Source: Piromyces finnis
Lineage: Eukaryota > Neocallimastigomycota > Neocallimastigomycetes > Neocallimastigales > Neocallimastigaceae
Assembly: GCA_002104945.1 (NCBI GenBank)
Contig: MCFH01000004.1
Coordinates: 62,001 to 126,000 of the forward strand
Reading direction: 5' to 3'
Length of the DNA stretch: 64,000 nt
How positions within the stretch are numbered: position 1 is the stretch's first letter; every line of letters starts with the position of its first letter. Shown one piece after another: positions 24,131 to 34,535 of this stretch. The notes below the pieces were generated by a model that was not told the origin of the DNA, ran no database searches, and saw only the letters and a program-made list of their open reading frames with translations. Position numbers and translations under genes: made by a program.

Positions 24131-26488
24131 ATGAATAAATCTGTATTTAAATATATATCAATATTTAATGGTCTTATGACCGTTGGAATGACTTTAGCTA
24201 ATCCTATTGTAAATATATCTTATGAAAATGTAGAATCAAATAATAATAATAACCCAAATTATAATCAAAATAATTTTTATTATAATTACTATGATTCTAA
24301 TTCCAATAGTTACAATCAAAATGACTCTAATTCATATATTAATTCAAATTATAACACTAATGATAATTTGAATTCTTATGATAATAGTAATAGCTATAAT
24401 AATAATAATAATAATTATGTTGATAATAGTAACACAATTTATAATTCTGATGTTTATAATAATTATATCGAGAATACAAATTTTAATGTAGATTTCATTG
24501 ATAATTCAAATAGCAATTATTACGACACAAATTCTTATAATTTTAATGACTTTTCTCAACAAAATAGTAATTTTTCAGTAAATTCTCAAAATATTAAATA
24601 TCAAAAGGTATATAATAATTATGATACATTTAAAGCTACATGGATTTACCATACAAAATCAAATCTTTGTCTCACATTTTATAAAATTGACTATAAATTA
24701 AGACTTCAACCATGTAATTCAAATAATGTTTATCAAAAGTGGTATATTCCAACTAAAGGTAGTAATTATTGGATTTTAGGTACAACCTTTTCTCCATCTA
24801 CTAACAAAGAAGTTAGAAGTGAGTTTTCCATTGATGCTAATACAATCGAAGATTATTTTGATTATAACACTATATGTTTATTTATAAATAGCAAAGGTTC
24901 TTTTCTATCAAAAACCTGTATTATAGATTATTCCTATTATTCAGGAGTCAAAATGGATCAAATCAGTTTTAGTAGTTCAACAAATTCTATAAAATCTTCC
25001 AATATCAATAGTAATAATTGTATAGATGTTTTATCGGAAGATCTTACAAATTATAATCAACACCTTAAAAATATTAATGTTAGTAAAAATGCTGGGATCA
25101 GTCCTCTTGATTTGACTGTAGACATGATTCGTCTAACAATGACAAAATGTCAAAATAAAGATACTCAAAAATGGTCTTTCTTTACCGACTTTTCAAATTT
25201 GCAAAAATACCAAAAATCTACTTTTAATCCCAAAAACTATAAGGGTATTACTAATTTAAAGTCAGAAGATACCGAAGTCTATATACAACCAAAAGAAACA
25301 AAATTAGTAAAATTTGATATTTATTCTGGTAATAATAAAGTGAATAATTATTCAAATGTTGTCATTACTATTGCTAATAGTAAAATTGCTGAAGCTAAAA
25401 GAGTCAATAATGGAGTTAATATTGTTGGAAAGAGTGTAGGTTCTACTACTTTAACTATTAAAGTTCATAGTAAAAAGTTAGTTTATAATGTTATTGTTAG
25501 TGATGTCAATGATAAATTAGCCTTTTTAGATATTCAAACTTATGATGATTCAATTGGGGATTCTATTGTTATTCATAGTACTAATACTAAAGGCAATCCT
25601 ATTTTTGCTATGATTGATACTGGTAAGGCAAGAGTAATATCCTACGAAAAAGTCATCGGCTACCTCAAAGCCAATAATATCAAACAATTAGAATGGTTAT
25701 TAATTACTCATTTCCATGGTGATCACTATGGAGGTTTAAACCAATTGATTAATAGTGGTGTAACCATTAAAAAAATATATACAAAGCAATATCATGCATT
25801 GGATAGTACCGTTGAATCTTCAAAATATAAGACTGTATCCGAATTTAGAAGTAATAGAATGAAGGATTGGAATGATATGATCAAAATTATCACAAACAAA
25901 AAAATTCCTATTGCTTATGTTAATGCAAATAAAAATAATAGTACTCAATTAGGAAACTATCATTTTACCTTTATGAATGTCGAAGAAGCCTTTGATGGAT
26001 ATGGTGATGTTTGTGCAAAATTCAAGAATTGTAATGAAAATACCAATAGTGTTATTGCTGTTGTTAAAAATAATGGTAGATATTACTATTTAAATGGTGA
26101 TATTGATAGTTTTTCATCTTCTTTTTCAAAGTCTGACGATGAAAAACTAAAGAAAGCCTATAATAATCGTACTGTGGATAAATGGGTTTCTAAGGCAATG
26201 AAGAACTTTAATATTAAAAACTTTGATTTAATGAAGGCTAGTCACCATGGTGTCCTTTATAATAACATTAAAAAAGCTTACACTGTTGGTAAACCAACCT
26301 ATGCTGTTGTCACCTGTCATAAGGAATTCTTACGTGATCGTTTGAGTGTTCTTGAAAGTAGAATAAAATCTGGTAATTCAAACGCAAAAGTATATTACAC
26401 TGGTAATGGTATTGTTACAGTTAATCAAGATAAAAAAGGTAATATTACTGTTCTTCAAGGAAGAGATGAGCACAATGAATATAAATAA
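24131..26488 (+). CDS. Secreted metallo-beta-lactamase-fold protein with ricin-like and bacterial Ig-like domains
   Basis: A single exon encodes 785 aa. Residues 1-24 look like a signal peptide (ending MTLANP). Residues about 30-150 are Asn/Tyr/Ser low complexity. A beta-trefoil-like, ricin-type carbohydrate-binding segment follows (SNLCLTFYKIDYKLRLQPC..YQKWYI; later TQKWSFF). About 370-455 is a Big_2-type bacterial Ig-like domain (VNIVGKSVGSTTLTIKV). The C-terminal part is a metallo-beta-lactamase fold of the ComEC-like secreted type: HFHGDH at 527-532, an NGD metal Asp at 657 and SHHG at 704-707, all intact. Such domains hydrolyse phosphodiester or related bonds with two metal ions; the substrate here is unknown. 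The lack of introns and the Big_2-MBL pairing suggest a bacterial origin, with fungal Asn-rich sequence added. It is not an antibiotic-resistance enzyme on this evidence. Confidence 0.88.
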   Translation: MNKSVFKYISIFNGLMTVGMTLANPIVNISYENVESNNNNNPNYNQNNFYYNYYDSNSNSYNQNDSNSYINSNYNTNDNLNSYDNSNSYNNNNNNYVDNSNTIYNSDVYNNYIENTNFNVDFIDNSNSNYYDTNSYNFNDFSQQNSNFSVNSQNIKYQKVYNNYDTFKATWIYHTKSNLCLTFYKIDYKLRLQPCNSNNVYQKWYIPTKGSNYWILGTTFSPSTNKEVRSEFSIDANTIEDYFDYNTICLFINSKGSFLSKTCIIDYSYYSGVKMDQISFSSSTNSIKSSNINSNNCIDVLSEDLTNYNQHLKNINVSKNAGISPLDLTVDMIRLTMTKCQNKDTQKWSFFTDFSNLQKYQKSTFNPKNYKGITNLKSEDTEVYIQPKETKLVKFDIYSGNNKVNNYSNVVITIANSKIAEAKRVNNGVNIVGKSVGSTTLTIKVHSKKLVYNVIVSDVNDKLAFLDIQTYDDSIGDSIVIHSTNTKGNPIFAMIDTGKARVISYEKVIGYLKANNIKQLEWLLITHFHGDHYGGLNQLINSGVTIKKIYTKQYHALDSTVESSKYKTVSEFRSNRMKDWNDMIKIITNKKIPIAYVNANKNNSTQLGNYHFTFMNVEEAFDGYGDVCAKFKNCNENTNSVIAVVKNNGRYYYLNGDIDSFSSSFSKSDDEKLKKAYNNRTVDKWVSKAMKNFNIKNFDLMKASHHGVLYNNIKKAYTVGKPTYAVVTCHKEFLRDRLSVLESRIKSGNSNAKVYYTGNGIVTVNQDKKGNITVLQGRDEHNEYK

Positions 26489-27542
26489 GTTTTTGAACTT
26501 TTTTTCTTCTTTTCACTAAATTCATGAAATATATCATTTAATTATGAGTAGAACAAAATAACCATAATAATACGATAAAGTTTTATTATTTTTTTTTTTT
26601 TTTATACATAAATCGTAAAAATGATGGTTGATGAATCCTTATTTCAAATAATTACATAAATAAATAGATCCGATTCCTACAGTTTTTCATTGATCAACTA
26701 TTCATTTTATATCTAACACAATTTAAATTTCTCTTTTTTTATATTTTAAACGAATAATTTTAAAATAAAAGTAATGTTTCCATATAACATTTCATTTTTA
26801 TTATAGAAATTTTACATAGATATCATTACCTATCTTTAATATGTATATATGTATATACATATATGTTAAAAAAAAAATCTTTTTTTTTTTTTTTAATACC
26901 GTAAATTTTTTATTTTTATGATCTATTATCACCCCATTTATGAAAAATATATATTTAATCAGTTATTCATTCAATATAAATAAATGTTTATATCCATTAA
27001 AAGTATAAAAAAAAATGAATAATAAATAAAAATATGTTTATCATATTTATTTTTTTTAATATATTAATATTAAAATAATATATTAAAATAATATATATAC
27101 AAAGTGAACAATCATATCTGATAAAATAAGAGAGGTAGTTAAAAAAATGAAACCTTTTTTATATAAATTTATAATTATTTTTATTTTATTAGTTTTTTTT
27201 TTTTTTTTTTTTTGGTTTGTTTTAATATGTCTATCTTGAAATTTATAATATAAAAAAAAATAAATAAATAAAAACCAAAATAATAAATGATAATATGTAA
27301 TCTATTATTTTGTAATTAATAAATTTATAAGATTTAAACAATAAAAAAATAAATATTATGATATTACTAAATGAAAATGAAATAGATGAAAAAAAGAAGA
27401 ATTATTGTAATTTTATAACATTTTTTATAGTACAATATACAATTTATAATTTACTAAATATATTTATATGAATTTAAATATCTATAAGAATATGAAATTT
27501 ATCTATATATATTAATTTTTTTTGTTTTTGTTGTTCCCTTTT
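26489..27542. other. AT-rich intergenic DNA between convergent genes
   Basis: Holds the 3' flanks of two convergent genes and poly-T tracts (about 26589-26603 and 27195-27213). No gene is seen. Confidence 0.6.
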
Positions 27543-28667
27543 TTATTGTCTTTTTCCACGTTTATAAATATCATTATAGTCAAAACGTTCCTGATCATCT
27601 TTATATCCATAAATACCATTAAGGTTAACATTAGCTGCAGATCTAAATATATTTTGTTCCTTAATACCATATTTTTCTTTTAATTCACCAATTAACTGTT
27701 TAACATTTTTTCTTGTGGATGGTAATTTACTGGAAGCAACAGCACAACCACAAGTCATGCATGTAATATTATTATCTTTCATAATACTACGAATATCATC
27801 TTCACGAATATATACCATTGGTCTAATAAGGGTTAAACCTTCAAAGTTTTCTGAATTAACTTTTGGTACCATGGTTTTATAAGAACCAGCATAAAATATA
27901 TTAATAAGAGTAGTTTCAATAACATCATCAAAATGATGACCTAAAGCTAATTTATTACAACCATATTCTTTGGCTTTGCGATAGAGGAAACCTCTTCTCA
28001 TTTTAGCACACATGAAACATGGTTGATTAGGACTCATTTTATTAGCTACTTCAAATACATCAGATACTTCAATTTTTACATCAATACCTAAGGTTTGACA
28101 ATTATCTACTAAAATTTTTTTATTTGATGGTGAAAAACCTGGGTCCATTGAGAGATAAACAATATCGAAATAGAAATCACCATGTTTTTGAACTTCCTCA
28201 AAAAGTTTTGCCATTAATAAACTATCTTTACCTCCTGAAACAGCTACTGCAACTTTATCTCCTGGTTCAACTAATTTAAAATCTTGCAATGCTTTTCTAA
28301 ATTTTTTCCAAAGCTTAGATCGATAACGAGTAATAATATCACGTTCAAAGCTTTCCTTTGGAGAAAGAAGAGGTCTCTTTTTACCACGTTTAGGTATTTC
28401 ATGTACTTTAACTTCACCTACTTCTTCTTCTCCATTCTCTTGTGATTCTTTATTTCCATCTTCTTTACCCTTTCCTTTATCCTTACCACAATTACATTGA
28501 CAACTGCTATCACAATTCTTACTATGGTCAGTATTAGAATTTAATTTATTCTTTTCATTACTCTCATTATTGATTTTATTTATTACATTTTCTAATTTAA
28601 TTTCTTCGAGTTCTTTAGAATTACTTTCTTCTGAAGCAATTAAATTATTTTTTTCCTCTGAACTCAT
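27543..28667 (-). CDS. TtcA/TtuA-type tRNA thiolation ATPase
   Basis: This protein belongs to the N-type ATP pyrophosphatase group that activates a tRNA base by adenylation and inserts sulfur. It has 374 aa in one exon. Residues 1-110 are a charged extension with a Cys cluster (CDSSCQCNC, 52-60), not part of the usual enzyme. The catalytic core has the PP-loop SGGKDS at 144-149, then PCFMCAKMRRG with a CxxC at 217/220, LGHHFDDVIETTLINIFYAG at 242-261, and TCGC near 305-308. In TtcA, two Cys of the CxxC plus a later Cys hold an oxygen-sensitive [4Fe-4S] cluster; the spacing fits. The C-terminal NIFRSAANVNL matches a Firmicutes-type subgroup as I remember it. The true substrate, 2-thiocytidine or another base, is uncertain. 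Absence of introns and the bacterial style suggest horizontal gene transfer. Confidence 0.9.
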   Translation of the reverse strand: MSSEEKNNLIASEESNSKELEEIKLENVINKINNESNEKNKLNSNTDHSKNCDSSCQCNCGKDKGKGKEDGNKESQENGEEEVGEVKVHEIPKRGKKRPLLSPKESFERDIITRYRSKLWKKFRKALQDFKLVEPGDKVAVAVSGGKDSLLMAKLFEEVQKHGDFYFDIVYLSMDPGFSPSNKKILVDNCQTLGIDVKIEVSDVFEVANKMSPNQPCFMCAKMRRGFLYRKAKEYGCNKLALGHHFDDVIETTLINIFYAGSYKTMVPKVNSENFEGLTLIRPMVYIREDDIRSIMKDNNITCMTCGCAVASSKLPSTRKNVKQLIGELKEKYGIKEQNIFRSAANVNLNGIYGYKDDQERFDYNDIYKRGKRQ

Positions 28668-29976
28668 CTTATATTTACTATTAATATTAATGATCCTTTT
28701 TTTTTATTTTTTTATTTTTAATTGTTTAAAATAAAATAAGATTAAATTTTATTATATAGATATTTATTGGATAAAAATTATAAAATTCAAGTTAAAATAT
28801 ATCACGTGAGTATTATTTTTTACTTTTAAAAAAGCAATGAAATGAAAAAAAAAGCTTAAAAATGTTTCTTTTATTTTTTTATATATTATTAATAACAATA
28901 TTCAAATATTATAAATATTGCACTTTATGTAATAATAATGATTTTAATAAAATTCATCAATACTTTAATTTTATAGATATTTTTTTTTATTCATCAACAT
29001 CTCCTTAATTGATATATTTTATGTAAAATCACTCCACAATTTTCTCTTTTTCCATAATATTTTGATTATTTTAAATAAAAAAGTAAAATGAATGGTTGAA
29101 AATAACAACAATCTTGTTTACTTTTACTTATTTTTCAATATGCTTTAATTACTGTTTATATTATAGTTTCTAACTATAATTGAAACATATATTAATGTAC
29201 AACATTTCATTAGATAATCCTTCTTATTAACTTATCCCTGGATTATTTGTATGAAACCTTTAAGATTTACTTAATTAGAATATGGAATAATAAAATATTT
29301 TTTATTCTTTGTCTTTTTTTTTCAATAAAATAAGAATCAATAGATATATATGACTATGAAATCATTATTTGTTTTTACTTTCTTTAATATTTTCTATATG
29401 TCAAATGAATATTATTTTTTTTTCTTTATATATTTATATATAATGTTATTTAAAAGTATTTTATTATCACTTTAAAACATCATAAGAAATAGAATAAAAA
29501 TAACTATTATTATTTTTCATTCTGCAAATATGAAACTAATAAATATATTTTTTTCATATTAGTATAAAAAATAAAAATATTTATTTCCGTTGTATATTTG
29601 TATATACATAATGTTTAAATTTTTTGTTGTAGAATTTTATTTAATAAAAGACATCCTTTAAAATGTATAAAATAATCATTTTCTGTTTCTTAAAACATAA
29701 TTCTTATATATTTTTATTGTAATTTAGATTTTTATTTTTTTATTATATTATTTAATTATTTTATAGCATTTGTAAATTACATTAAAAATAAAAATCATTA
29801 GCATAATTAGCACTTATTACTAAACATTTAAAATATATTATAAATTCTTTAATATTTATTTAAATTTAACACATTTTTATTTAAATATGATATATTTTTT
29901 TCATAGAAAAAAAAAAAATACATTGTATATTAAAAAGTGGCAATTTAATATAAAATCAATAATTATTTTCTGAAAA
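28668..29976. other. AT-rich intergenic DNA
   Basis: Contains the promoter of the thiolation-enzyme gene (minus strand) and the 3' flank of the next minus-strand gene. No coding signal. Confidence 0.6.
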
Positions 29977-30930
29977 TTATAAATATCCTTTAGCAATTTC
30001 TTCAACAATCTTTTTGCATGGATCAATAGATTTAATTAATGGTGCTAAATTACAAACTGAATTAACACTTGCATCAAGATTACCCTTAATTACACCATCA
30101 TATAATGAGCCTGTTGGTGGATTGAAATCACCTTTTTGATTAGCAAGAAGACCATCTTTTCCAAATTTATGTGGTGTTGTTCTATATCTTGCTAAACCAT
30201 TCATGACTGTATAAACAATTAAATCATCAGGATGAGTTTTTAAAATATCTTTTTTAGCAACCATGGATGCTGGATTTTCTTCTGATAATATAAATCTAGT
30301 TCCAACAAAAGCACCTTCAGCACCAACAATTGCAGTTGCTTTGGCTAATTTTTCATTTATAATTCCTCCAGCTGCAAGAACTGGAACTTTAACTGCATCG
30401 GAAAGTAAAGCAACGGCTGATAAAGTACCAGTAGAAAGACGTGGCATTGTACCTCCTTCATCACATCCAGTAGCAACTATAATATCTGCACCTGCTTTTT
30501 CTGCTTTTTGTGCTCCTCTTACTGTAGGATTTAATTCACGGGTAATAAGGGTGAAGCCTTCTTCCTTTAATTTAAATATTTCTTCTTCTTCTGTTTGGCC
30601 AACAAAGACAAGTGTCTTTACATTTTCTTCTCTACAAAGTTGAATAATATTCTTATTAAGACCAAAAAAGTCAATAGATGAAGGAAATGCATTAATAGCA
30701 AAAGGCTTATCAGTAAGTTTTCTTATTTCATGAATAGATTTTCTCATTCCTTTTATAGTCTCTTCAGCGGTATTAGCTGGTTTTTTAAAACCACCATTAA
30801 ATCCAAGAACACCAAGACCACCAGCATTTGAAACAGCAGCACATAACTTTGGTGATGTTAACCAAAATAATGGAGCTTGAATAACTGGTTTTTCTATTTT
30901 AAGAATTTGACATACTCTATTCATTGCCAT
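29977..30930 (-). CDS. Nitronate monooxygenase / FabK-family FMN oxidoreductase
   Basis: A 317-aa single-exon TIM-barrel flavoprotein. Family members oxidise nitronates such as propionate-3-nitronate, or reduce enoyl-ACP (FabK). Visible landmarks are PVIQAPLFWLTSPKLCAAVSNAGGLGVLG at the N-terminus, VATGCDEGGTMPRLSTGT at 152-169, the FMN phosphate-binding VLAAGGI at 184-190 and GAFVGTRFILSEE at 206-218. The classical class I nitronate monooxygenases have a catalytic His in a GGH motif; here the equivalent segment is DEGGT without His, so true nitronate oxidation should not be assumed. The closest style I know is the ATGxDEGGT subgroup common in Clostridia and other gut bacteria. It is tandem with, and on the same strand as, the thiolation ATPase gene 1.3 kb away; both look bacterial in type, but they are not an operon. 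Confidence 0.9.
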   Translation of the reverse strand: MAMNRVCQILKIEKPVIQAPLFWLTSPKLCAAVSNAGGLGVLGFNGGFKKPANTAEETIKGMRKSIHEIRKLTDKPFAINAFPSSIDFFGLNKNIIQLCREENVKTLVFVGQTEEEEIFKLKEEGFTLITRELNPTVRGAQKAEKAGADIIVATGCDEGGTMPRLSTGTLSAVALLSDAVKVPVLAAGGIINEKLAKATAIVGAEGAFVGTRFILSEENPASMVAKKDILKTHPDDLIVYTVMNGLARYRTTPHKFGKDGLLANQKGDFNPPTGSLYDGVIKGNLDASVNSVCNLAPLIKSIDPCKKIVEEIAKGYL

Positions 30931-32697
30931 TTATTCTTCTTTTATTATTATACTTTAAAATTTTATTTATTATTGTTTATATTATATATATGAATATTTG
31001 TTGATACAAATAATAAACTATTAATTTATGCTCTTTTAATTTACTTTGTAACACAAAGATCTTGATATATATATTACTTAAAAACTAATTAAAGAAATAA
31101 TAATTATAATGGGAAATCTTTTCTTTTATATTCAATAAGTTTAATCAACTGGTTATATACATGTTGTTATAATTTTTCCAACTTTATTTATTTAAATATA
31201 AATTAAATTAAATAAATTAAATATTTCAAATCTAAATTAATTAATAATAAACATATTTCTTTTCTTTTTTTTTTTTTAATGTAAAAGATAATAAAATTTT
31301 CTCTCTTAAGTATTAATGAATTACAATAAACCTATTATATATAAAATTTACTTTTCTAATATTAATATATGTGATAATTTTATTATCATAAGATATATAA
31401 GATATATTTCTCTTTCAATTTTCAATAATGATTTTGTTAGTAATATATTTAAAAATCATATTTACTAATGAATTTTAATTAAAAAAAGTTTATTAATAAT
31501 AAAACATTATATAAAACTTTAAGAAAAAAAAAAAATGGAGGATTTTCCACTTTTACATTTATTAAAATATAATCAAAGAAAAAATAAAAAAAAAAAAAAA
31601 AAAGTAATAATAAAAAACCCTTTGATATATAATATCTTTTTTTTTTTTTTACTCTTTATTTTTTTTAAAAAATTTAATTTAAAAATAAAACTATATAATC
31701 TTATTCATTTCAAAATATTTATCATAATGATTTTTTTTACTATTATTACTGCATTAGGATAATGAAAAGTACTTGTATATATTATTTATTAAATAATAGA
31801 ATAGCATCAATTACCCATTTGAATTATAATAAATTATATATATATTATTAAATATATAATAATAATTTTAAATTAGCAAAAAAAAGTTAATTAGAAATAG
31901 TTACTTAAATTTACATTTCTTTAGTAATCTATTTGAATAAATTTCTTTATAATAATTCATCACTAATAAATAAACAATGTTAATTATCTTATTATAATAA
32001 TTCTGAATTATGACCATTTAATAGAACAAATAAAATAAAAAAGTATATTGATAATTATCATTACCTATTAATTACATTAGTTTAATTATTATTACATTTG
32101 AATATAATAAAAACCATTGTATTACATTGGATTACATTACAACATTACAATTATAAATATATAAATTACATAATGAATATTTAATATATTTAACAATATA
32201 ATTCATGTATATTAAATATATTAGGATGAATTAAGATATTCAATATAAAACATTAAATTAGTTTTCAAAAAGAAAATGGATACAAAATTCTTTAAATACA
32301 CTAAAGATTAATTAGTAATTAAGGTTTTTATAATAAGCCGTTCTTTATTTTTTAATTTATAATATATGAATATTAATTAAAAATAAATTAAAAATTAACT
32401 AAAATTATTCCTATTTTTATTTTTACCAAAAGATTTAATTTAATATATTTTTTTCCTTTGTGGATATTAATGCTTAATTACACTAAAAACAATGAATAAT
32501 GACATTACAAAAAAGTGGTAGATGAAAATATAGAAATTATAGTTAATTATAAACCTGTCGAAGTGTATTTTTAAAAAATTATATAAATATCATATAAATT
32601 CACATCATTTATAAAATTTTTCATAAGAAATTTATTCAAAAAGAAATAAAAAATTTAAGTAAAAAATAATATAAAAAACTGTTAAATAATTATTAAA
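30931..32697. other. AT-rich intergenic DNA
   Basis: No convincing gene. The frame at 31535-31762 is low-complexity Lys/Phe/Ile sequence generated by A and T runs. Confidence 0.6.
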
Positions 32698-33108
32698 ATG
32701 AAATTACATTTTATTATTGTTATTTTTGCTATAATTTGTTCTGTTTTCGCAGAAGAATTTGAAAATCCATTAAATTTACCAACAGATTTCGCTGAAGAAT
32801 ATAAACTTGGTAAAGAAATCTATTTTGGTGGAAGTAAAAGTTGTAATAATTATGAAAGTACTTCATTATACTATTCAGAAATGTATTCTGTTCCAAATTC
32901 AAAAAGTAAAAAATTTAATCTTAATGGATATAATGTTTTATTCTATTGTGATCTTGGTTATTATCCAGTATTTAGTACAAGTTCAAGCTATAGACTTCGT
33001 ATGCAAAGAATTACCATGGGTTATCAATTCAAAATCAATGCGGCATTAGTATATAGTTGTACTAAAGAAAAATCCAATGCAATTACTGTTACTTGTAAAA
33101 AAAGCTAA
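32698..33108 (+). CDS. Small secreted cysteine-containing protein (136 aa)
   Basis: I do not recognise the family. The single exon encodes a signal peptide (MKLHFIIVIFAIICSVFA) and a mature domain of about 118 residues with four Cys (KSC, FYC, YSC and VTC contexts), enough for two disulfides. Tyr/Ser-rich beta-type segments alternate (STSLYYSEMYSVPNSK; LNGYNVLFYCDLGYYPVF; YRLRMQRITMGYQF), consistent with a compact beta-rich extracellular domain. No membrane segment, GPI signal, dockerin or carbohydrate-binding signature is visible. The start is the only ATG near the signal peptide and is preceded by an A-rich leader. A small cell-surface or effector-like secreted protein is possible, but function is unknown. 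Confidence 0.75.
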   Translation: MKLHFIIVIFAIICSVFAEEFENPLNLPTDFAEEYKLGKEIYFGGSKSCNNYESTSLYYSEMYSVPNSKSKKFNLNGYNVLFYCDLGYYPVFSTSSSYRLRMQRITMGYQFKINAALVYSCTKEKSNAITVTCKKS

Positions 33109-34535
33109 ATGTTACCTAAATATTATAGTTTTATAAATATATATATATAGAAGAAATCAAAAATAAAGTATTAAAAAATAATATTTAAATAAATAAAAAT
33201 TTAAAAAGTATCAAATAATATTTTTAAACCAAATATTAAACAATAAAAAAGGTATAATGTACACTTGGTTATATTTTGTATTTTTTTTTAAGTCTTGAAT
33301 AATATAGTGGCTGGTGAATAATATATAATTGATAATTATTATGTAATAAGGTTTTATTATTAATCATTTATATTTTATATATATAATACATTTAAATAAA
33401 AAGTTAATTATTCGTTAAATTAATAAATAAAGTTATGTTGTACATATTAAATAAAAATAGAAAATATAATAAATTAAATGTTTTATTAAATTAACTAATA
33501 AATGATATATAATGATATATAATGATAATAAATTAATGCATTTTATATTAATTATTTACAATACTTAAAAATATATATTTAAATATATATAATTAAAAAT
33601 ATTTATGCCACAAAAAATAGTATTATATAATATATTAATAATAAATAATATTGTATTAGTTGTATTAGTAATACATATAGATTAGATACATTTATATATA
33701 TATTAATTCAAATAAAAAAAAATAAAAAACAAAAAAAGTAATAAAATCAAAAAAAAAAAAGTCTATAATAGAAAAAGAAAAATAAATAGTTAATTTGAAT
33801 CGATTAACTATTTATTTTTTATTTTAAATTTCATATTTGATTTTGATTTTTAGTATATGTTTTATTTTAATTTTATTATATTTCATTTTGTTTAATATTA
33901 CAATTTAAGTAAATTAATAATTTATTATTTTTCTTTTTTTTTTTTTTTTATAATAAAATTAAAACTTTTTTTTTATTTTTCTTTTGTAAAAACAAATAAA
34001 AAGAAAAAAAAGATATTTATTTTCATATCGTATTTCAATATATAGTAAATAGTTAACTCACTTGGTAATAAGGGAACTATCAAAAAGAAAAAGAAAAAAA
34101 TATATATATATAGAAATCAATAAAATAAAAAAAAAAAAATCAATTTCACATTTATATAATTGATAATTTCAACCCAACTTTATTTTATCCATTTTATATA
34201 ATCTAATGTTAAATTAGAATATTTATTTAAATTTAAAAATAAATAAAATAAAAGGATATCTAATGAATAAATATATAAAATATATAATAATTATTTAAAT
34301 TTCTATTAAAAATAAAGTAAATATATGTTGAATATTACACAGCAATATTTTTAATCAAAACTTTAAAATAAATATTCATTGAAGAAAAAAAAATAGTTTT
34401 AATCCTTTTTCAAGATAAACAAATCTATAACAAAAAAAATGTATCTCATATAATTATAATAATCAGTAAACATAATATGTATATTTATACTTAAATTGAA
34501 ATAAATATTTAAAAATAGATTAAATTATAATCAAA
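33109..34535. other. AT-rich intergenic DNA
   Basis: No gene is seen. A hairpin-like inverted repeat built on AATAAATAGTTAA/TTAACTATTTATT lies at about 33780-33820. Confidence 0.5.

Noticed and set aside
31535-31762. Frame of 75 codons starting MEDFPLLHLLKYNQRK
   Set aside because: It rapidly becomes Lys, Phe and Ile runs produced by poly-A and poly-T; no domain, signal peptide or splice context.
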